Positions 44,393-54,085 of a DNA stretch of 64,000 bases are shown here, piece after piece (the first letter of the stretch is position 1; each line of letters begins with the position of its first letter). A program made the translations under genes and the position numbers. Below the pieces are notes generated by a model. It saw only the letters and a list, made by a program, of their open reading frames with translations. It made no database searches and was not told the DNA's origin. Origin of the DNA: Collimonas humicola (GTDB taxonomy: Bacteria > Pseudomonadota > Gammaproteobacteria > Burkholderiales > Burkholderiaceae_D); assembly GCF_018304945.1 (NCBI RefSeq), contig NZ_JAGQEE010000010.1, positions 62,001 through 126,000 on the forward strand, read 5' to 3'.

Positions 44393-45277
44393 TCAGGCAT
44401 CCGCCAGCTCGCCCAGGATCCATTCCTGGAACTTGATCACGGCCGCCTTGCTGGCGTTTTTCTCAGGATAAGTCAGGTAATAGGCTTGCGGGCTTTTCAC
44501 GGCAAAGGGGAAGGGCACGTGCAGCTGGCCGAGGGCGATTTCGGTTTCCACCAGAAATTTCGGCATCAGCGCCACGCCGAGGCCGGCGGCGGCTGCCTGG
44601 ATCACCATCGCCAGCTGCTCAAAACGCGGACCGGAAAGGGCGTCGGGACAGGCCACGCCGACATGGTTGAACCAGTCCTGCCAGGCTTGCGGGCGGGTGG
44701 TATGTTGCAACAAGGTCATGCTGCCGAGGTCTTCGATGCGTTTGATCTGCTTGCTCAGCGCCAGGCTGCACACCGGCACCACTTCCTCGCCCATCAGCCG
44801 CACCATCACCGCACCGGGCCAGTTCGGCTCGCCGAAGTGGATGGCGGCGTCGACGGAGCGTTTGTTGAAATCGAAAGGCAGCACCTCGGTGCTCAGGTTC
44901 AGGATCACGTCCGGATGCGCGGCGGTGAATTTGGCCAGGCGCGGAATCAGCCACTTGATGCCGAAAGTCGGCAATGTTGCCAGATTGAGCACGCCGCCCG
45001 AGTTCTTGTGCGCCATGACCTGGAAGGTCGCCATCTCGATTTCTTTCAGGATGACGGCCACCTGGCCGGCGTATTCGGCGCCGGCGGCGGTCAGGATCAG
45101 GCGGCGGTTGATGCGCTCGAATAGTTTTACCCCGAGATAATCCTCCAGGATCGCCGCCTGCCGGCTCACTGCGCCCTGGGTCATGTGCAGTTCGTTGGCG
45201 GCCTTGGTGAAGGACAGGTGGCGTGCGGCCGTGTCGAAAGCGATCAGACAGGAGGTCGAGGGGATGAATCTGCGCAT
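44393..45277 (-). CDS. LysR-type regulator, GcvA-like
   Basis: A 294-aa LysR regulator with the GcvA-type opening MRRFIPSTSCLIAFDTAARHLSFTKAANEL and the HTH continuing through HMTQGAVSRQAAILEDYLGVKLFER. The effector domain follows. The ATG at 45277 gives the normal LysR start; upstream open frame is probably non-coding. It lies between the aldehyde dehydrogenase and the flavoprotein gene on the same strand, so it is the likely regulator of the lysine-type cluster, with the effector unknown. Confidence 0.92.
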   Translation of the reverse strand: MRRFIPSTSCLIAFDTAARHLSFTKAANELHMTQGAVSRQAAILEDYLGVKLFERINRRLILTAAGAEYAGQVAVILKEIEMATFQVMAHKNSGGVLNLATLPTFGIKWLIPRLAKFTAAHPDVILNLSTEVLPFDFNKRSVDAAIHFGEPNWPGAVMVRLMGEEVVPVCSLALSKQIKRIEDLGSMTLLQHTTRPQAWQDWFNHVGVACPDALSGPRFEQLAMVIQAAAAGLGVALMPKFLVETEIALGQLHVPFPFAVKSPQAYYLTYPEKNASKAAVIKFQEWILGELADA

Positions 45278-45400
45278 TTTTCGTGGTGCCGAGTAGGTAT
45301 GTGCTGCCGTGCTTGCTATCGAGCAGGCACTATACCAAACGCGCAGCTTTTCAGCTTTACCTTTAGCTTGCATATGCGCTAACCGGCATCGACGGCGGCA

Positions 45401-46819
45401 TTACCGCGCAGAAGCAAAGCTGGTGACGCCCAGCAGCCGCTCGGGATCGAAGACGCTTTGCATTCGCGCCGCCAAGGCCAGTTGTTCGGGCGTCGTATAA
45501 CGCTCGTAGAATTGCTGGTTGAACGGCCCGACCCCATGTTCGGCGCTGAAGCTGCCTTTATATTCACGCACCGCGAGATCGTAGATTTCCTGGCGCAGGG
45601 CGTTGATGCGCAGGGGCGGGAAATCGGCGATCAGCTGCTCGGGTATCGCCAGGTTGAAGTGCAGGCCGCCGTCGCCCCAATGGCCGAAATCGAAGACCTT
45701 GATGCCGGCGTAGCTGTGTTCCAGCAGCGCTACCGCATCCTGGCGGAACTGGCCGAGCCTGGAACGCGGCACGGAAATGTCGAAAGCCACCACTTTGCCT
45801 TCCTGGCGCACGCTGTCGCTGACGGCATGGCGGATGCGCCACAGCACTTCGGGTTTGTCGATCACGGCGTCCAGGATGAGATCGCCGAAGCAGCTTTCCA
45901 GCCAGGCGCCGAACAGTTTTTCCAGGTCGAAATCGGCGCTGCGCGGGCGCGCCGAGCTGAGTTCGATCAAAAAGGCGTAGGGCGGCAGCGGGTCAAACGG
46001 CGCCGTGATGCCCGGCACATGCTGCAGCACGGATTGCAGGGCGTTTTGCGAGATGCCTTCAAAGGCGCTGAGGAAATCGGCGAAGTTGCGTTCGGCGTCG
46101 CGCAGCAGCAGCGCCGCCGCTGCCATCGAGGCCGGCACGACCAGCGCGGTGGCGCTTTGCTGCGGCCGCGGATGTACCTGCAGCACCACCTGGGTGATGA
46201 GGCCGTAGGCGCCGCCGGTGCCGATGAAGCATTGCTTCCAGTCGGGGCCGGTATTGTTTTTGCGGAGCCGGTTGCACAGATCCAGGCGCTCGCCGGGCGG
46301 ATCGATCAGCAGCGCCTCCAGGCCCAGGACGTTGTGGCGCACGTCGCCGTAGCGGATCAGGCGGGCGCCGCCGGTATTGGCCGCCAGCATGCCGCCCAGC
46401 GAAGGATCGGCGCCGAGGTCGATGGGGAAATACAGGTCGTGCTTTTCCAGAGCCTGGTTCAGCTCCGACAGGCGCGTGCCGGCATAGGCTTGCACCACGC
46501 GGTCGACCGGATCGATATCGATGACGCCCTTGATGCGCTCCATGCTGAGCACCACGTCGTGGCCCGACTGGCCGGGCGACGATGCGCCCACCAGCCCGGT
46601 GTTGGCGCCCTGGGCGACGATGCGGATCTGGTCTTTGGCGCACAGCCGCAGCAGTTCTGCTGCTTCTTCAACGGTTGCCGGACGCGCAATGCACAGGCTC
46701 TTGCCGCTGCCGTAGCGGGCGCCGCGTTCATAAGGCTGGCGCTGCTCCGGCGTGCTCAGGCAGCCTTGCGGGCCGAGCAGCGCGATGATTTTTTGCAGGG
46801 TCTGGCTGGCGTTTGTCAT
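45401..46819 (-). CDS. FAD-linked oxidoreductase, likely D-2-hydroxyglutarate dehydrogenase
   Basis: A 472-aa GlcD-type flavoprotein. The PCMH FAD-binding part includes RPATVEEAAELLRLC, VAQGANTGLVGASSP and LGADPSLGGMLAANTGGARLIRYGDVRHNVLGLE. The C-terminal substrate domain has HWGDGGLHFNLAIP and FSAEHGVGPFNQQFY, with the metal and flavin-binding His residues found in D-lactate and D-2-hydroxyglutarate dehydrogenases. The gene follows the HglS-like gene by 10 bp. HglS makes D-2-hydroxyglutarate, so this enzyme should oxidise it to 2-oxoglutarate. That assignment is by context. Confidence 0.88.
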   Translation of the reverse strand: MTNASQTLQKIIALLGPQGCLSTPEQRQPYERGARYGSGKSLCIARPATVEEAAELLRLCAKDQIRIVAQGANTGLVGASSPGQSGHDVVLSMERIKGVIDIDPVDRVVQAYAGTRLSELNQALEKHDLYFPIDLGADPSLGGMLAANTGGARLIRYGDVRHNVLGLEALLIDPPGERLDLCNRLRKNNTGPDWKQCFIGTGGAYGLITQVVLQVHPRPQQSATALVVPASMAAAALLLRDAERNFADFLSAFEGISQNALQSVLQHVPGITAPFDPLPPYAFLIELSSARPRSADFDLEKLFGAWLESCFGDLILDAVIDKPEVLWRIRHAVSDSVRQEGKVVAFDISVPRSRLGQFRQDAVALLEHSYAGIKVFDFGHWGDGGLHFNLAIPEQLIADFPPLRINALRQEIYDLAVREYKGSFSAEHGVGPFNQQFYERYTTPEQLALAARMQSVFDPERLLGVTSFASAR

Positions 46820-46829
46820 TTTTGCTTCA

Positions 46830-47864
46830 TCATTGATTCGCCGCTGCGGAAGCGGTCATCTTGAAAATACCCTGGGCATTGCCGCTGTCGAAGGTCAGGT
46901 CGAGCTTCTCGGCCTGGCTGTCGGCGTCCAGGTAGCGGTCGCGCGAAATGAATTCGTAGAACGAGCCCGGTACTTTCATCTCGACCTGCACGCCGTTTTC
47001 ATCGCGCATGGCGCGGGTCACGGTACTGGCGCGGAAGGCGGTCTGGCGCACCCGTCCGTTGCGCGAGACTTCGATCTTTTCCTTGATGGCGCGGCCCAGC
47101 GCGCGTTGCGCATCGGCTACCTGTTCCACGTTCGGCACGCGGTCGGTGGCGTGGTTGAAGGCGTTGCCCTCGGTCGAAATCCAGGCCATCTCGGCCGATT
47201 CCGCCAGCAGGGTCTGGTAGTCGGCGATGCTGGGCAGGTCGTGCTGGCGGTCGAAGCAGGCGACCAGCACCGGCAACAGCGTCAGCGCGTCGGCTATCGG
47301 CAGGACCTTATCCTTGCCGAGCTGCTGCAGCAACTGCGCCGAGTGCGGGTCGATCGGATCCTGCGAGGTCGCCAGGACCCGGTTGACGGTGTGCTGGAAT
47401 TCGGCCGAGAAATTGTGCGGATGCAGTTCGCTCAGGAAGAACTGGGCAATTTCTTCGGCATCGTCCTCATGCGCATAGGCGCGGCCGGTCATGCTGATCC
47501 GTTGCAGCGGATAGATGCCGTTCACGCGGTAGCCCAGCGGCCGCAGGATGCGCGTGAACGCTGCCTCGCCGGCCGGCAGGGTGCCGGTGCTGATGCCCAG
47601 CACGGTGCGCAGGGCGCCGTGATCGAAGCGGATCTTGTTGCCGGCGCGTACAGAATCCTGCACGTAGTCGTTCCCTTGCGGGACGGCTTTCAGCAATTTC
47701 TCGAACAGCAGCATGTTCAGCGCCTGGGCGATTTCGATGCGCGATACGGTGTCGGAACGCGGACGCAGGGTGCTGGCCGGGATTTGCAGCAGATCGGATA
47801 ATTGGTCGGCATGCTCGGCGCCCAGCAGGGAGGCCAGCATGAATTGCAGGTTGGTGGTGGACAT
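46830..47864 (-). CDS. hglS: DUF1338 protein, HglS-like 2-oxoadipate dioxygenase/decarboxylase
   Basis: A 344-aa member of the DUF1338 (YdcJ/HglS) family. HglS, an Fe(II) enzyme, turns 2-oxoadipate into D-2-hydroxyglutarate in D-lysine breakdown in Pseudomonas putida. The metal and substrate residues known there have counterparts: His82 and Arg86 in FDHGALRTV, His238 in EGNAFNHATDRV and Glu304 in GSFYEFISRD. It is shorter than the roughly 450-residue Pseudomonas protein, so activity is inferred. It heads the minus-strand set that continues with the D-2-hydroxyglutarate dehydrogenase-like flavoprotein. Confidence 0.85.
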   Translation of the reverse strand: MSTTNLQFMLASLLGAEHADQLSDLLQIPASTLRPRSDTVSRIEIAQALNMLLFEKLLKAVPQGNDYVQDSVRAGNKIRFDHGALRTVLGISTGTLPAGEAAFTRILRPLGYRVNGIYPLQRISMTGRAYAHEDDAEEIAQFFLSELHPHNFSAEFQHTVNRVLATSQDPIDPHSAQLLQQLGKDKVLPIADALTLLPVLVACFDRQHDLPSIADYQTLLAESAEMAWISTEGNAFNHATDRVPNVEQVADAQRALGRAIKEKIEVSRNGRVRQTAFRASTVTRAMRDENGVQVEMKVPGSFYEFISRDRYLDADSQAEKLDLTFDSGNAQGIFKMTASAAANQ

Positions 47865-48049
47865 GCGCGCTCTTTATCGGAGAAGGATAGGCGCAGTGTA
47901 AATTTGATTGCGCCGCGGATAAAACGATAAATACTATTGGAGCCATGCGTTTTACTCATGGAAACGGCATTTTTGATTTTTACGAGCGAAAAAAAAGATG
48001 GACACGAATGCCCATCTTTTGCGCAACAAATCGGAAACGGCTTATTTAT

Positions 48050-49819
48050 TTAATAACCGATGGCAGCACCGGCAGGACGGCGTGTATCGTTGGCGCCGTA
48101 ATACAGGCCCGGACGGACGATGCCCGAGACGCCTGCATCGTTGCCCGAGCTGGCGCCGGCAACGCCTGCCGCGCCCGGCAAGCCGATCATGATCAGCTCA
48201 GCCGCGCCCCAAGGGGTTTGCTCTTTCATCTTGTAGCCCATGCCGTCGAGGATTTTCAGGGTATCCGGCGACAGGCCGCGGGTTTCGTAGTACACCTCGT
48301 CCGGTAGCCATTGGTGATGGATGCGCGGCGCATCGACCGCTTCCTGCGGCGCCATGCCGTAGTCGATCACGTTCAAGGCTGTTTCCAGCGTGATGGTGAT
48401 GATCCGCGAACCGCCCGGCGAACCCAGCACCATATAAGTCTTGCCATCCTTGGTCACCAGCGTCGGCGCCATCGACGACAGCGGACGCTTGCCCGGTGCG
48501 ATCGAATTGGTCGCACCCTGCACCAGGCCGAACAGGTTCTGCACGCCGGCCTTGACGGTGAAATCATCCATCTCATCGTTGAGGAAGAAGCCGGTGCCCG
48601 GCGCAATCACCACGGCGCCGAAGCGGCCGTTGATGGTGTAGGTGGTGGATACCGCGTTGCCATCCTTGTCGACGATCGAGTAATGGGTGGTTTCAGGCTT
48701 CTCGTGCGGCGCCATGCCCGGCTGCACTTCTACCGACGGCGTGGCCTTGTCGGCGCTGATCTTTTCGCGGATAGCGGCGGCGTATTCCTTGCTCAGCAAG
48801 CGGTCCAGCGGATTCTTGACGAAGGCCGGGTCGCCCAGGAAAGTGTTGCGGTCCATATAGGAATGGCGCGTCGCTTCGGTCATGTAGTGCACCGAGGCTG
48901 CCGAGTGGAAGCCGAGGCCCTTCATGTCGTAGCCCTCAAGGATATTGAGGATCTGGCACATGGTGGCGCCGCCGGAGCTTGGCGGCGGGGCGGAGACGAA
49001 TACATAACCGCGGTAGTTGCACGACAATGGCGCGCTTTCGCTGATCTTGTAGCTGGCGAAGTCGGCTGCGGTAATGATGCCGCCGCCCGCCTTGGAGGCG
49101 CGTTCCACCGCGGCAGGAATCGCGCCTTTATAGAAAGCGTCAGGGCCGTTGCGCGAGATCGCTTCCAGGGTCTTGGCCAGGTCTTTCTGCACCAGGCGGT
49201 CGCCCGGCTGCAATGGTGTGCCGTCGCGGCGCAGGAACAGGCGCGCCGCTTCCGGGTCTTTCTTGAACTGGGCGATGGTGGTGTCGAGGATGTCGGTGTC
49301 GCCGCGGTTCAGGATGTAGCCGTCGCGCGCCAGCTTGATTGCCGGCTGCATGACTTGTGCTCGGGTCAGCTTGCCGTATTTGCGTTGCGCGCTGTCGAGT
49401 CCCAGCACGGTGCCCGGTACGCCGGCCGCCAGGTAGCCGAACAGGCTGGCGTTGGTGATCGCCTTGCCGTTGGCATCCAGGTACATATTGGCGCTGGCCG
49501 CAGCCGGCGCGGTTTCACGGAAATTGATGAAGGTATCGCGGCCATCGGCCAGGTGGATGGTCATGAAGCCGCCGCCGCCGATATTGCCGCAGCAGGGATT
49601 CACCACCGCCTGCGCATAGCCGACCGCGACTGCCGCATCGATCGCATTGCCGCCCATCTTGAGGATGTCGACCCCGACCTGCGAAGCCAGGTGCTGGGAA
49701 GTCACCACCATGCCGTTCTTTGCCTCGACCGCAGGCGCGGATGCCGCCTGGACGCTGCCCAGCAATCCCAGCAGCAGCACCGATGCCGCCAACGGTTTCA
49801 ACCAATAAGTAGTACGCAT
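48050..49819 (-). CDS. ggt: Gamma-glutamyltranspeptidase
   Basis: A 589-aa periplasmic enzyme that cleaves or transfers gamma-glutamyl groups, chiefly from glutathione. It has a signal peptide (cleavage near VQAASA, residue 26) and then GGNAIDAAVAVGYAQAVVNP and GNIGGGGFM of the large subunit. The autoprocessing site lies before Thr377 in ETTHYSIVDKDGNAV, where Thr377 becomes the nucleophile of the small subunit. PLSSMAPTLV and GSPGGSRIITITL complete the Ntn active site. GGGAGAAGG precedes the ATG. It is monocistronic, divergent from recA, with a 427-bp spacer. Confidence 0.95.
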   Translation of the reverse strand: MRTTYWLKPLAASVLLLGLLGSVQAASAPAVEAKNGMVVTSQHLASQVGVDILKMGGNAIDAAVAVGYAQAVVNPCCGNIGGGGFMTIHLADGRDTFINFRETAPAAASANMYLDANGKAITNASLFGYLAAGVPGTVLGLDSAQRKYGKLTRAQVMQPAIKLARDGYILNRGDTDILDTTIAQFKKDPEAARLFLRRDGTPLQPGDRLVQKDLAKTLEAISRNGPDAFYKGAIPAAVERASKAGGGIITAADFASYKISESAPLSCNYRGYVFVSAPPPSSGGATMCQILNILEGYDMKGLGFHSAASVHYMTEATRHSYMDRNTFLGDPAFVKNPLDRLLSKEYAAAIREKISADKATPSVEVQPGMAPHEKPETTHYSIVDKDGNAVSTTYTINGRFGAVVIAPGTGFFLNDEMDDFTVKAGVQNLFGLVQGATNSIAPGKRPLSSMAPTLVTKDGKTYMVLGSPGGSRIITITLETALNVIDYGMAPQEAVDAPRIHHQWLPDEVYYETRGLSPDTLKILDGMGYKMKEQTPWGAAELIMIGLPGAAGVAGASSGNDAGVSGIVRPGLYYGANDTRRPAGAAIGY

Positions 49820-50246
49820 ACCTTCTCCCTTTTATTAGTGGGCAAGCCGTTTGCCCCTAGCTTTGAATATGGCGCATAAATTTGAACCGGCAGCCGACCT
49901 GCTGCATGAACAAATAATAGGCGTCACAATTATTGCACCGCTGCCGCCCGGCCGTTGTCCTTTTTACTTTTCCGGATGACGATATGCGTATTAAGCATAA
50001 TTTGCGCCCGCGCTGCGTGGCCTGCATTCACCAGGACCGGGCATAAGTTCGACCCTAACAAAGCCTTGGTCTGGCAGTTTGCGATAATCCGCATGCAAGT
50101 CAGGGGCTTGCGAACATACAATATGGCCACAGGTTTTTTGAAAATAAATAACAGTGCTTGCATAAATCACTGTTTTTTTATACAGTGCTTACCTGAAGTC
50201 CCGAATTTATCACCGTTATCTCATCACTTTTGTCGAAAGAGCAACC
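49820..50246. other. ggt-recA intergenic region
   Basis: A long AT-rich divergent gap. It contains the recA promoter and SOS box at 50158-50187. The ggt promoter should lie nearer 49830-49950 but was not identified. No RNA gene or coding frame was seen. Confidence 0.6.
50158..50187 (+). promoter_or_regulatory. recA promoter with LexA (SOS) box
   Basis: CTGT-TTTTTTAT-ACAG at 50170-50185 is an exact CTGT-N8-ACAG LexA site, extended to CACTGT...ACAGTG at 50168-50187. TTGCAT at 50158-50163 and TACAGT at 50181-50186 give a 17-bp spaced -35/-10 pair overlapped by the box, so LexA would block RNA polymerase. Confidence 0.9.
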
Positions 50247-51368
50247 ATGGACGATAAAAAATCCGCCGCCAACCCGGATAAAAGCAAGGCCCTCGCCGCG
50301 GCCTTGGCGCAGATCGAAAAGCAGTTCGGCAAAGGTTCGGTCATGCGCATGGAAGACGGCGCCGTGGTCGAAGAAGTGCAAGTGGTCTCGACCGGCTCGC
50401 TCGGCCTGGATATCGCGCTCGGCGTCGGCGGCCTGCCGCGCGGCCGTGTCGTGGAAATCTACGGTCCGGAATCGTCCGGCAAGACCACGCTGACCTTGCA
50501 AACCATCGCCGAAATGCAAAAGCTGGGCGGCACCTGCGCCTTTATCGACGCGGAACACGCGCTGGACGTCGGCTATGCCCAGAAGCTGGGCATCAACCTG
50601 TCCGAACTGCTGATCTCGCAGCCGGATACCGGCGAACAGGCGCTGGAAATCACCGATGCGCTGGTGCGCTCGGGCGGCGTCGACCTGATCGTGGTCGACT
50701 CGGTGGCGGCCTTGACGCCACGCGCCGAAATCGAAGGCGACATGGGCGATTCCCTGCCAGGCCTGCAAGCGCGCCTGATGTCGCAAGCCCTGCGCAAACT
50801 GACCGGCAGCATCAACCGCACCAATACCCTGGTGATCTTCATCAACCAGATCCGCATGAAGATCGGCGTCATGTTCGGCAATCCGGAAACCACCACCGGC
50901 GGCAATGCCCTCAAGTTCTACGCTTCGGTGCGCCTGGATATCCGCCGTACCGGCTCGATCAAGTCCGGCGATGAAGTCATCGGCAACGAAACCAAGGTCA
51001 AGGTCGTCAAGAACAAGATCGCGCCGCCATTCAAGGAAGCGCACTTCGACATCCTGTATGGCGAAGGCACATCGCGCGAAGGTGAAATCCTCGATCTCGG
51101 TTCCGATGCCAAGATCGTTGAAAAGTCGGGCGCCTGGTACAGCTATAACGGCGAACGCATCGGCCAGGGCAAGGACAATGCACGCACCTACCTGAAAGAA
51201 CGTCCGGATCTCGCGCGCGAGATCGAAAACAAGGTACGCGCCTCGCTGGGCGTGCCGCTGTTGGGCGAGATCAAGGCGGATGGCGGCGGCGACAAGGCCG
51301 ACAAAGCCGCCGCCAAGGCCAATAAAGCCGCTGCTGCGGCCGCGGCCAAGGCTGAAGAGCCGGTCTGA
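50247..51368 (+). CDS. recA: Recombinase A
   Basis: RecA forms filaments on single-stranded DNA, drives strand exchange and triggers LexA self-cleavage. The 373-aa protein has Walker [10 protein letters not shown] near residue 72, the [22 protein letters not shown] Walker B and loop L1 region, and [35 protein letters not shown] with loop L2. The end is an Ala/Lys-rich tail ([16 protein letters not shown]) that replaces the acidic tail of E. coli RecA. recX follows after a gap, as in many proteobacteria. Confidence 0.98.
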   Translation: MDDKKSAANPDKSKALAAALAQIEKQFGKGSVMRMEDGAVVEEVQVVSTGSLGLDIALGVGGLPRGRVVEIYGPESSGKTTLTLQTIAEMQKLGGTCAFIDAEHALDVGYAQKLGINLSELLISQPDTGEQALEITDALVRSGGVDLIVVDSVAALTPRAEIEGDMGDSLPGLQARLMSQALRKLTGSINRTNTLVIFINQIRMKIGVMFGNPETTTGGNALKFYASVRLDIRRTGSIKSGDEVIGNETKVKVVKNKIAPPFKEAHFDILYGEGTSREGEILDLGSDAKIVEKSGAWYSYNGERIGQGKDNARTYLKERPDLAREIENKVRASLGVPLLGEIKADGGGDKADKAAAKANKAAAAAAAKAEEPV

Positions 51369-51543
51369 TATCCCGGCCGGCCTTGCTTCAGCAACCAAGC
51401 AGGCCGGGCCGTCTAAGAAAGCAAGAAAGCGCCTTTCATAAAATTCCGCACAACGGGTTTTTGAAAGGCGTTGTTGTTTGCAGCGAGCGGCACATACAGT
51501 GCATGACAAGCGCTACTTAATACGCATTATTCGGAAAGCGGAG

Positions 51544-52005
51544 ATGGCCAAACTGCAAATCAGTCTCAAAGGCAGGGCGCTGCGCTATCTGTCGGCACGC
51601 GAACACAGCCGCCTGGAACTGGCGCGCAAACTGGCGCGCTATGCACAGGAAGGCGACGACATCGAAGCCTTGCTCGACACGCTGGAAGCCGCCAAGCTGC
51701 TGTCGCAATCGCGCTTCTCCGAATCCCTGATCCACCGCCGCGCCCATCGCTACGGCAACAGCCGCATCCTCTCCGAACTGCAAAGCCACGGGATTGACGC
51801 CGAGTCACTGGTAGACATCAAGGCCGACCTGGCCAGCGGCGAAGTCGCGCGCGCGCGCGAGGTCTGGCGCAAGAAATTCAAGCAGCCGCCGGCGGACGCT
51901 GCCGAACGGGCCAAGCAGATGCGGTTCCTGCTGCAGCGCGGGTTTTCTCATCGGGCCATACAGGCAGCGGTAAAAGGCGGGGATGAAGACGCTGAGGATT
52001 GTTAA
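51544..52005 (+). CDS. recX: Regulatory protein RecX
   Basis: RecX binds RecA filaments and limits their growth and activity. The 153-aa protein has the three-helix repeats of the family: [32 protein letters not shown], then [33 protein letters not shown], and [17 protein letters not shown] at the C-terminus. The ATG at 51544 is preferred to a start 22 codons upstream because GCGGAG precedes it and the protein begins MAKLQISL. It follows recA by 175 bp and probably shares its SOS-induced transcript. Confidence 0.92.
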   Translation: MAKLQISLKGRALRYLSAREHSRLELARKLARYAQEGDDIEALLDTLEAAKLLSQSRFSESLIHRRAHRYGNSRILSELQSHGIDAESLVDIKADLASGEVARAREVWRKKFKQPPADAAERAKQMRFLLQRGFSHRAIQAAVKGGDEDAEDC

Positions 52006-52276
52006 GAACGAAGCGCTGCAATTCGAAGCGCTCCATTTATATATATGTGATTGAAATGCGACAAAACCGGCAGCATGCTCAAGCTGCTTTCTATCTTGCG
52101 CCTTCTTGTTTCTCCAGCTGATTCCACGGCGAACGCCGTCGATGGCTATTTTGCAACTGTCCGTCAACATCGCTAAGCCAGCGAAGCTGTGCTACACTTT
52201 TGGGGTTTTTTGCAAACCGCAGGAGCGGCAGTTACCATAGAAACTGTGGTAACGACACGCAAATAAGTCCACCATT
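52006..52276. other. recX-DUF2889 intergenic region
   Basis: About 270 bp containing a 7-bp-stem hairpin (GTTACCA at 52231-52237, TGGTAAC at 52247-52253) shortly before the DUF2889 start. Its function is unknown. Nothing else was recognised. Confidence 0.5.
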
Positions 52277-52879
52277 ATGTCTCTGACACCTTCTATTTCC
52301 CGCCGAGCGTTGAAGCACACCCGCGCGATTCACATCGAAGCATTTGTGCGTGATGACGGCTTGTGGGAACTGGATGCGCACCTGACCGATACCAAGCCTT
52401 TCGACTTTTCTTTGCCTGCCGGTAACTTGCCCGCGGGCGCGCCGCTGCACAGCCTGTGGCTGCGGCTGACGCTGGATCGCCAGTTCATCATTGTCGAGGT
52501 CGAGGCCCACTCGGAAGCGGTGCCGTATCAGGGTTATTGCAATACTATCAACCCCGCGTATAAAACCCTGGTCGGCCTGAGCCTGGTCAAGAGCTTCCGT
52601 TATACGCTCAAGGAGCGCATCGGCGGCGCTCTGGGTTGCACCCATTTAACCGAGCTGGCTCAGATCTTGCCGACCGCCGCCTTGCAGGCCTTCGGCGGCG
52701 AGATAGACCGCAGCGCCGCCGCCGCCGGTCAGGGCAAGCCGCCCCAGCTCGACCGTTGTCATGCTTTACGTAGTGACGGCGCAGTCGTCGCCCAATATTA
52801 TCCGAAGTGGGCAATCAGCCCACCAGCCGAAGTAGACCAACAAACGCATTTATCCAACCAAGCAATTTCATTTAATTAA
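52277..52879 (+). CDS. DUF2889 domain protein
   Basis: A 200-aa cytoplasmic protein of the DUF2889 family, whose function is unknown. Family landmarks seen are [32 protein letters not shown] near the start, [24 protein letters not shown] in the middle, and the [20 protein letters not shown] block followed by a Cys/His-containing [13 protein letters not shown] stretch. Related genes commonly precede sucC in betaproteobacteria, as here with a 20-bp gap. A role near succinyl-CoA or the citric acid cycle is only suggested by position. Confidence 0.88.
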   Translation: MSLTPSISRRALKHTRAIHIEAFVRDDGLWELDAHLTDTKPFDFSLPAGNLPAGAPLHSLWLRLTLDRQFIIVEVEAHSEAVPYQGYCNTINPAYKTLVGLSLVKSFRYTLKERIGGALGCTHLTELAQILPTAALQAFGGEIDRSAAAAGQGKPPQLDRCHALRSDGAVVAQYYPKWAISPPAEVDQQTHLSNQAISFN

Positions 52880-52899
52880 GTGTCAGAAGGGAAGCTCGC

Positions 52900-54066
52900 A
52901 TGAAAATCCATGAGTATCAGGGTAAAGAAATTCTCCGCCAGTTCGGAGTGACAACACCGCGTGGCATCCCGTGCCTGAGCGTCGATGACGCGGTCAAGGC
53001 AGCCGAAACACTCGGCGGTTCGGTTTGGGTCGTCAAAGCCCAGATCCACGCCGGCGGTCGCGGCAAGGGCGGTGGCGTCAAGGTTGCCAAGTCGCTGGAA
53101 CAAGTGCGCGAGTACGCCAACCAGATTCTCGGCATGCAGCTGATCACGCATCAGACTGGCCCTGAAGGCCAGAAAGTGCGTCGCCTGCTGATCGAAGAAG
53201 GCGCTGACATCAAGCAAGAACTGTATGTGAGCATGGTCACCGACCGCGTCAGCCAGCGCGTGGTGCTGATGGCATCGAGCGAAGGCGGCATGGACATCGA
53301 AGAAGTCGCAGCCAGCCACCCAGAAAAAATTCATCAAGTCGTCATCGACCCGGCTACCGGCCTGACCGATGCTGACGCCGACAGCATCAGCACCCTGATC
53401 GGCGTTCCTGCCGGTTCGATCGCCGATGCGCGCGTCCAGTTGCAAGGTCTGTACAAGGCTTACTGGGATACCGATTGCTCGCTGGCTGAAATCAACCCGC
53501 TGATCGTTACCGGTTCCGGCAAGGTCATCGCCCTGGACGCCAAGTTCAACTTCGACTCCAACGCCCTGTTCCGCCATCCTGAAATCGTCGCTTACCGCGA
53601 CCTGGACGAAGAAGATCCAGCTGAAATCGAAGCTTCCAAGTTCGACCTGGCTTACATCTCGCTCGACGGCAACATCGGCTGCCTGGTAAACGGCGCCGGC
53701 CTGGCCATGGCCACCATGGACACCATCAAGCTGTTCGGCGGCGAACCAGCCAACTTCCTCGACGTCGGCGGCGGCGCTACTGCTGAAAAAGTGACTGAAG
53801 CGTTCAAGATCATGCTGAAGAACCCAGGCCTGAAAGCCATCCTGGTCAACATCTTCGGCGGCATCATGCGCTGCGACGTGATCGCTGAAGGCGTCATCAC
53901 CGCATCCAAGGCCGTTTCGCTGAAAGTGCCGCTGGTGGTCCGCATGAAGGGCACCAACGAAGAAATCGGCAAGAAAATGCTGGCCGACTCCGGCCTGCCG
54001 ATCATCTCGGCGGACAGCATGGAAGAAGCGGCGCAGAAGGTTGTTGCTGCTGCTAACGGTAAGTAA
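52900..54066 (+). CDS. sucC: Succinyl-CoA synthetase beta subunit
   Basis: SucC is the nucleotide-binding subunit of the citric acid cycle enzyme that makes ATP or GTP from succinyl-CoA. The 388-aa protein opens with [22 protein letters not shown] and has the ATP-grasp-type [12 protein letters not shown] loop near residue 50. [28 protein letters not shown] and the [15 protein letters not shown] segment follow. sucD follows after 19 bp. GAAGGGA precedes the start. Confidence 0.97.
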   Translation: MKIHEYQGKEILRQFGVTTPRGIPCLSVDDAVKAAETLGGSVWVVKAQIHAGGRGKGGGVKVAKSLEQVREYANQILGMQLITHQTGPEGQKVRRLLIEEGADIKQELYVSMVTDRVSQRVVLMASSEGGMDIEEVAASHPEKIHQVVIDPATGLTDADADSISTLIGVPAGSIADARVQLQGLYKAYWDTDCSLAEINPLIVTGSGKVIALDAKFNFDSNALFRHPEIVAYRDLDEEDPAEIEASKFDLAYISLDGNIGCLVNGAGLAMATMDTIKLFGGEPANFLDVGGGATAEKVTEAFKIMLKNPGLKAILVNIFGGIMRCDVIAEGVITASKAVSLKVPLVVRMKGTNEEIGKKMLADSGLPIISADSMEEAAQKVVAAANGK

Positions 54067-54085
54067 TAAATAACAAGGAACAACT

